From positions 5,146,001 to 5,210,000 of the forward strand of contig NZ_CP023699.1 of the NCBI RefSeq assembly GCF_008704495.1: DNA of 64,000 nucleotides, read 5' to 3'. How positions within the stretch are numbered: position 1 is the stretch's first letter; every line of letters starts with the position of its first letter. The DNA is from Streptomyces kanamyceticus (GTDB lineage: Bacteria > Actinomycetota > Actinomycetes > Streptomycetales > Streptomycetaceae). The notes beneath the pieces were generated by a model. The model was not told the DNA's origin and did no database searches. It saw nothing but the letters and a program-made list of their open reading frames with translations. The position numbers and the translations under genes were made by a program. Of the stretch, positions 59,600-64,000 are shown piece after piece.

Positions 59600-60157
59600 C
59601 TAGCGCACCGTTTCGAGCACCTCCGCAGCTCCGAGGATCTCGGCGATCTCGTTGAGCGCGTCACCGCTCTCCAGGCCGATGAGGTCCTTCCGCGGCACAC
59701 CGAGGTCCGCGAGGATCTCCGTGTCGCCGAGCGGGCCCGCGGGCACCGCGTCACCGGTGTCGGCGTCCGCGTCCGGATCGTCGGCGGGGTCGGCGTCCGC
59801 CGGTTCCCCGTCCTCCGTGCCGTCGAGGTCGAGGGCGTCGAGGTCGGCGGCCGGGTCGTCGGCCCCCGGGTCCCGGCCGAGCATCTCGTCGGTGAGCAGG
59901 ATCTCCCCGTACGAGCTGCGGGCGGCCGCGGCGGCGTCCGAGACGTAGATGCGAGGGTCCTCCTCGCCGTCCACGCGGACGACGCCGAACCACGCGTCTT
60001 CCTGTTCGATGAAGACGAGCACTGTGTCGTCGTCGTAGTCAGCCGTGGCTTCACGGGCCAGGTCGGCCAGATCCGCCAGGGTCTCCACATCGTCGAGCTC
60101 CGTGTCGCTCGCTTCCCACCCGTCTTCGGTGCGCGCGAGCAGTGCGGCGAAGTACAC
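59600..60157 (-). CDS. tRNA adenosine deaminase-associated protein
   Basis: 185 residues. Begins YFAALLARTEDGWEASDTEL, followed by DVETLADLADLAREATADYD and DAWFGVVRVDGEEDPRIYVS. A highly acidic Asp/Ala-rich stretch (about 115-155) precedes LGVPRKDLIGLESGDALNEI. It is the protein annotated beside tadA in actinobacteria; its role is not established. GTG 60157 is chosen because GGGAGAG lies upstream and conserved sequence starts there; ATG 60178 would add seven residues. Confidence 0.8.
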   Translation of the reverse strand: MYFAALLARTEDGWEASDTELDDVETLADLADLAREATADYDDDTVLVFIEQEDAWFGVVRVDGEEDPRIYVSDAAAAARSSYGEILLTDEMLGRDPGADDPAADLDALDLDGTEDGEPADADPADDPDADADTGDAVPAGPLGDTEILADLGVPRKDLIGLESGDALNEIAEILGAAEVLETVR

Positions 60158-60372
60158 CGTGACTCTCCCACTGGTCATAGGCAGTGCCGGTTGGCGGTTT
60201 TGGGGTCCCCCCGGCGAGGTCGGGGAGCGGGGAGCACTGTGCCGAGCCCCGCCCATTCGGAATCGTGGCAGAAACAGCGCCGTCAGGAGAGGTCTTCCGC
60301 CCGCTGTGTCCGCGTCGCGTTTTTCCTGACGTCCCGCTGACGCTTCGCGAGACGTGTCGCGTACGGGTCCCG

Positions 60373-60543
60373 CTACCAGCGGAACGTACGCATACGCATC
60401 GCCCGACGCGCGCGTGCCGCCCGGGCGCGCCGCGGCTTCACGCGCTCGCGCAGCTCGATGGCCTCGGTGCGTTCGCGCAGGAACTGGGCACGACGCCTGC
60501 GGCGCTCCGCGTCCGTCTCGTCTTCCGGCTTGCGCTCCGCCAT
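60373..60543 (-). CDS. 56-residue basic protein
   Basis: A small gene with ATG 60543 and stop at 60373, in the tadA-upp interval. The protein starts MAERKPEDETDAERRRRRAQ and is almost entirely Arg/Ala/Glu, a helical, highly basic tail ending RARRAMRMRTFRW. It probably binds nucleic acid or ribosomes, by composition only. GAGGTGG upstream could serve as ribosome site. Moderate confidence because of its composition. Confidence 0.5.
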   Translation of the reverse strand: MAERKPEDETDAERRRRRAQFLRERTEAIELRERVKPRRARAARARRAMRMRTFRW

Positions 60544-60643
60544 GGGCCACACCACCTCAGTCCGTACGTCCCCACCTTCCCCCCGGCGGCCGGGTTGATG
60601 CCAGCGCGGGGCGAGGGGGCCGGGCCCGGTTACTGTTGACGTC

Positions 60644-61279
60644 ATGCGGATCCACGTCGTCGACCACCCGCTGGTGGCGCACAAACTCACCACGCTGCGC
60701 GACAAGCGCACCGACTCCCCGACCTTCCGGCGCCTCGCCGACGAGCTGGTCACCCTGCTCGCGTACGAGGCCACCAGGGACGTGCGCACCGAGCAGGTCG
60801 ACATCGAGACCCCCGTGACGCGGACGACCGGCGTGAAGCTGTCGTACCCCCGTCCGCTGGTCGTGCCGATCCTGCGCGCAGGTCTCGGCATGCTCGACGG
60901 CATGGTGCGGCTGCTCCCGACCGCCGAGGTCGGCTTCCTGGGCATGATCCGCAACGAGGAGACCCTGGAGGCCTCCACGTACGCGACGCGCATGCCCGAG
61001 GACCTCTCCGGGCGTCAGGTGTACGTCCTGGACCCGATGCTCGCCACGGGCGGCACGCTCGTCGCGGCCATCCAGGAGCTCATCAAGCGCGGCGCCGACG
61101 ACGTGACCGCCGTGGTGCTGCTCGCCGCCCCCGAGGGCGTCGAGGTCATGGAGCGCGAGCTCGCGGGCACGCCGGTGACGGTCGTGACGGCCTCGGTCGA
61201 CGAGCGGCTCAACGAGCACGGGTACATCGTGCCGGGGCTCGGTGACGCGGGGGACCGGATGTACGGGACGGCGGAGTAG
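60644..61279 (+). CDS. upp: uracil phosphoribosyltransferase
   Basis: 211 residues, type I PRTase fold. Matches Upp throughout: [39 protein letters not shown] and the PRPP-binding loop [20 protein letters not shown], ending [20 protein letters not shown]. It salvages uracil to UMP with PRPP. ATG start. Single gene, divergent from the 56-residue basic protein. Confidence 0.95.
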   Translation: MRIHVVDHPLVAHKLTTLRDKRTDSPTFRRLADELVTLLAYEATRDVRTEQVDIETPVTRTTGVKLSYPRPLVVPILRAGLGMLDGMVRLLPTAEVGFLGMIRNEETLEASTYATRMPEDLSGRQVYVLDPMLATGGTLVAAIQELIKRGADDVTAVVLLAAPEGVEVMERELAGTPVTVVTASVDERLNEHGYIVPGLGDAGDRMYGTAE

Positions 61280-61326
61280 TACCCGTTCCCGTTCCTGCTC
61301 CCGTCCCCGTCCCCGTCCCTACGGGG

Positions 61327-61998
61327 TCAGCAGTTCTTGTCGCCTGACTTCGCGGGCGTCGGCTCGGGCTTGGCGAGTTCCGCCAGGGCCTTGTCGGCGT
61401 CCGCTTTCTTCGCCAGGTCCTTGAACTTCGTACCGAGGATCAGATCGACCTCGCCGCCCTTGCGCCCGTCGGTCCTCGGCTCGGCGCCCGCGAGCTGCGT
61501 GCCGAGGACGGGGAGCGCGGTGTCGGCGGCCGACTTGGCGCCGAGCAGTATCCCGGTGCCCTTCACCTTCTTGTCGAACGCCTTCGTGGCGTTGCCGACC
61601 TCGCCGATGGCGAAACCGCGCTTCTTCAGCTCGTCCGCGGTGTCCTTGGCGAGGCCGCCGCGGGGCGTCGCGTTGAAGACGTTGACCGTGATCTGACCCG
61701 GCTTGGGCAGCGGCTTCGGTTTCGGCTTCGCCTCGGAAGGACTGGCTGGGGCGGCCTGCTTGCGGTCGCCGTCGCGGTCGCAGTCCGAGGCCGCGGGTGC
61801 TGCCGCCGATGCCTTGTCGCCGCCCGTGAAGACCTGGATGAGCTGCAGCGTGCCCCAGCCGATCAGAGCCAAGGCCGCGGCGGACGCGATGACCGCGAGC
61901 ACGATCCTGCGGCGCCCGCTGGGTCGGCGCATGCGCGGATATTTGTCCCCCGTGATGCGGTACTTGCCGCCCATGCCGGGGGGAGTGAGCATGCTCAT
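61327..61998 (-). CDS. membrane protein with LytR_C domain
   Basis: 223 residues. Starts MSMLTPPGMGGKYRITGDKY, a basic cytoplasmic segment, one membrane helix (IVLAVIASAAALALIGWGTL), a Lys/Pro linker, then an extracellular LytR C-terminal domain (about 115-205): ITVNVFNATPRGGLAKDTAD, GILLGAKSAADTALPVLGTQ. It ends GDKNC with a final Cys. LytR_C domains occur on wall-polymer ligases, but no catalytic LCP domain is present, so this may be an accessory protein. A C/T-rich repeat separates it from upp. Confidence 0.8.
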   Translation of the reverse strand: MSMLTPPGMGGKYRITGDKYPRMRRPSGRRRIVLAVIASAAALALIGWGTLQLIQVFTGGDKASAAAPAASDCDRDGDRKQAAPASPSEAKPKPKPLPKPGQITVNVFNATPRGGLAKDTADELKKRGFAIGEVGNATKAFDKKVKGTGILLGAKSAADTALPVLGTQLAGAEPRTDGRKGGEVDLILGTKFKDLAKKADADKALAELAKPEPTPAKSGDKNC

Positions 61999-62118
61999 GG
62001 GCGCAGCGTAGTGCCGGGCGGCGACGATGCCTACTAAATGATCATTGCCCCGCGCCGACTCCAACCCAAAAGGGCCAATGCGGATGTGTGGCGGGGCTCG
62101 CGCGCGGGAGCGGAGACG

Positions 62119-62415
62119 TCAGCCCAGTTCGAGCACGCGCGCGTGCAGCACCTGGCGCTGCTGGAGCGCGGCGCGGACCGCGCGGTGCAGCCCGTCCTCC
62201 AGGTAGAGGTCGCCCTGCCACTTCACGACGTGCGCGAAGAGGTCGCCGTAGAAGGTGGAGTCCTCGGCGAGGAGGGTCTCCAGATCCAGCTGGCCCTTGG
62301 TGGTGACGAGCTGATCGAGGCGGACCGGGCGCGGCGCGACGTCCGCCCACTGCCGGGTGCTTTCCCGGCCGTGGTCGGGGTACGGCCGGCCGTTTCCGAT
62401 GCGCTTGAAGATCAC
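62119..62415 (-). CDS. VapB-like conserved small protein
   Basis: 98 residues, GTG start: IFKRIGNGRPYPDHGRESTR, DQLVTTKGQLDLETLLAEDS, HVVKWQGDLYLEDGLHRAVR. I recall this streptomycete protein annotated as a VapB-family antitoxin. No VapC/PIN toxin gene is adjacent, so a toxin-antitoxin role is doubtful. Divergent from the HerA-type ATPase gene. The conserved sequence suggests a host function. Confidence 0.65.
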   Translation of the reverse strand: MIFKRIGNGRPYPDHGRESTRQWADVAPRPVRLDQLVTTKGQLDLETLLAEDSTFYGDLFAHVVKWQGDLYLEDGLHRAVRAALQQRQVLHARVLELG

Positions 62416-62535
62416 ACGGAAAGCCTACCGGGCAAGGCTCTCCGGGCGCAGCCATGGCGACGGAGTGCGACTCTGGGAAATGACGCTGTATATCGGGGCA
62501 AACCGGGAACACTCAAGCCGGGAACAGGGGCCGAA

Positions 62536-64000
62536 GTGAGCGACAGCCAGCCGATGCCGTCCATGTCCGACAGTGGAAACCGCCCGAACGTGTCAGAGGT
62601 GGGTGCGGGGGTGACGGGCGGAAGCGGGGGTTCCGTGGGGGCCCCGGGTTCTGCGGGAGATGTGGGCTCTGGAGCGGGTGGAGGTGGGCGGGGGAGATTC
62701 GTGCCGCCTGTGGCTGGAGGGGGTGAGGGTGCGGGTGCGAGCGCCGGTGTGGGTGCTGGTGCCCCGCCCGAGACGGTTCCCGGCGGTGCCCCGTCCGAGA
62801 CCGTTCCCGGCGGTGCGGGTGCCGGTGCTCTGCCCGAGACCGTTCCCGGCGGTGCCGCCCTGCCTCAGGAAGCCATGGAGATCGCCGCCGGGTACGCCTT
62901 CACCGGGCCCGCCCTCGATCTGGGCGCCCTGCTCTGGGACGGGCAGTGCCTCGCCGACGCGCAGATCCGCATCCCGTTGCCCATGCTCAACCGGCACGGT
63001 CTCGTCGCGGGGGCCACCGGTACGGGCAAGACCAAGACCCTGCAGCTCATCGCCGAGCAACTGGCCGCGCAGGGCGTTCCCGTCTTCCTCGCCGACATCA
63101 AGGGCGACGTCTCCGGCATCTCCGCCCCCGGCGAGGCGGGCGCCAAGGTCGCCGAGCGCGCCGCCGACGTGGGCCAGCGGTGGGCGGCCACCGGGTTCCC
63201 GAGCGAGTTCTACGCCCTGGGGGGCATCGGCACCGGGATCCCCGTGCGGGCCACGATCACCAGCTTCGGCCCCGTACTCCTGTCGAAGGTCCTCCAGCTC
63301 AACCAGACCCAGGAGCAGTCGCTCGGGCTGATCTTCCACTACGCCGACCAGAAGGGCCTCGAACTGGTCGACCTGAAGGACCTGCGGGCGGTCGTCACCT
63401 TCCTGACGTCCGACGAGGGCAAGCCGGAGCTCAAGGGCATCGGCGGGCTCTCGACGGTGACGGCCGGGGTGATCCTGCGGGCGCTCACCGCCTTCGAGGC
63501 GCAGGGCATGGCCGACTTCTTCGGAGAGCCCGAGTTCGACACGAGCGAGTTCCTGCGGACGGCGCGGGACGGGCGCGGCATGGTGTCCGTCCTCGAACTG
63601 CCCTCCGTACAGGACAAGCCCCAGCTCTTCTCCACGTTCCTGATGTGGCTCCTCGCCGACCTCTACAACGACCTGCCCGAGGTCGGCGACATCGAGAAGC
63701 CGAAGCTCGTCTTCTTCTTCGACGAGGCGCATCTGCTCTTCAACGGGGCGTCGAAGGCGTTCCTGGAGGCCATCACGCAGACCGTGCGGCTCATCCGGTC
63801 CAAAGGCGTCGGCGTCTTCTTCGTCACGCAGACGCCCAAGGACGTGCCCGCCGATGTCCTCGCCCAACTGGGCAACCGCGTGCAGCACGCGCTGCGCGCC
63901 TTCACCCCCGAGGACCAGAAGGCCCTCAAGGCCACGGTGCGGACCTTTCCCGATTCCCCGTACGACCTGGAGGAGATCCTCACCGGAATCGGCACCGGCG
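62536..64000 (+). CDS. HerA-type/DUF853 ATPase, 5' part
   Basis: At least 488 residues; the reading frame is open to the window end. The N-terminal 115 residues are Gly/Ala/Pro-rich with three PETVPGGA-like repeats. The ATPase starts at YAFTGPALDLGALLWDGQCL, with Walker A GATGTGKTK (159-167) and Walker B KLVFFFDEAHLLF, plus FVTQTPKDVPADVL. This is the HerA/DUF853 class of putative DNA translocases. GTG start; no clear ribosome site but it begins the only open frame. The rest lies beyond 64000. Confidence 0.85.
   Translation, partial: MSDSQPMPSMSDSGNRPNVSEVGAGVTGGSGGSVGAPGSAGDVGSGAGGGGRGRFVPPVAGGGEGAGASAGVGAGAPPETVPGGAPSETVPGGAGAGALPETVPGGAALPQEAMEIAAGYAFTGPALDLGALLWDGQCLADAQIRIPLPMLNRHGLVAGATGTGKTKTLQLIAEQLAAQGVPVFLADIKGDVSGISAPGEAGAKVAERAADVGQRWAATGFPSEFYALGGIGTGIPVRATITSFGPVLLSKVLQLNQTQEQSLGLIFHYADQKGLELVDLKDLRAVVTFLTSDEGKPELKGIGGLSTVTAGVILRALTAFEAQGMADFFGEPEFDTSEFLRTARDGRGMVSVLELPSVQDKPQLFSTFLMWLLADLYNDLPEVGDIEKPKLVFFFDEAHLLFNGASKAFLEAITQTVRLIRSKGVGVFFVTQTPKDVPADVLAQLGNRVQHALRAFTPEDQKALKATVRTFPDSPYDLEEILTGIGTG

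Noticed and set aside
62119..62415. Toxin-antitoxin module
   Set aside because: Only a VapB-like protein is present; no PIN-domain toxin lies next to it.

Overview
This is a high-GC actinobacterial chromosome segment, almost certainly from a Streptomyces. The evidence is GTG/TTG-rich starts, G/C-biased third positions, a subtilisin-inhibitor gene, a GH19 chitinase with a DasR-type operator, a SigN/SigF-type sigma pair and a tadA-upp neighbourhood that I remember as conserved in S. coelicolor. All calls come from reading the sequence. No database was searched.

Layout. 1-10.7 kb: an acetyltransferase, a divergent DUF6463/TetR pair, then secreted proteins (L,D-transpeptidase, DyP peroxidase, beta-helix lipoprotein, a 968-residue SdrD-B/SpaA-like wall protein), a lone primase-polymerase and a small Asn-rich secreted peptide closed by two strong hairpins. 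10.8-15.7 kb: a five-gene, tightly coupled operon matching the mycobacterial igr steroid side-chain set (two acyl-CoA dehydrogenases, two MaoC proteins, one lipid-transfer thiolase) behind a perfect inverted-repeat operator. 15.8-24.1 kb: DUF1906 protein, ECF sigma factor, acyl-CoA synthetase, a 1385-residue PAS/receiver protein with a degenerate kinase core, and an SSI inhibitor.

24.3-35.2 kb: tRNA-Ser and tRNA-Arg, followed by two integrated elements in tandem. A 44-bp att core (the 3' part of tRNA-Arg) occurs three times, at 24641, 30979 and 35083. Element 1 carries integrase, excisionase and a RepSA-like initiator in one overlapping operon plus a divergent GntR regulator, but no FtsK/Tra gene. 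Element 2 has no integrase or rep at all, only a regulator, small proteins and a DUF559-like nuclease, so it looks like a cis-mobilizable passenger. A 24-bp direct repeat flanking the core at both ends of element 1 looks like the integrase arm sites. Element 1 also holds a 36-bp perfect inverted repeat and a nested hairpin that may be its replication or transfer origin.

35.2-50 kb: chitinase, two two-component systems (one in an operon with a GT2/GtrA and a GT39 glycosyltransferase), DUF2797 and amidohydrolase genes, and a DHA2 efflux pump with a TetR gene. 49.9-54.5 kb: a MarR-controlled unit with an unusual efflux pump fused to carboxypeptidase-regulatory-like domains and a YceI protein bearing the same domain. 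54.6-64 kb: housekeeping and stress genes (SigN/SigF-like pair, Dabb protein, a 59-residue membrane protein, 6C RNA, tRNA-Ser(CGA), tadA and partner, upp, LytR_C protein, VapB-like protein) and a HerA-type ATPase running off the right edge.
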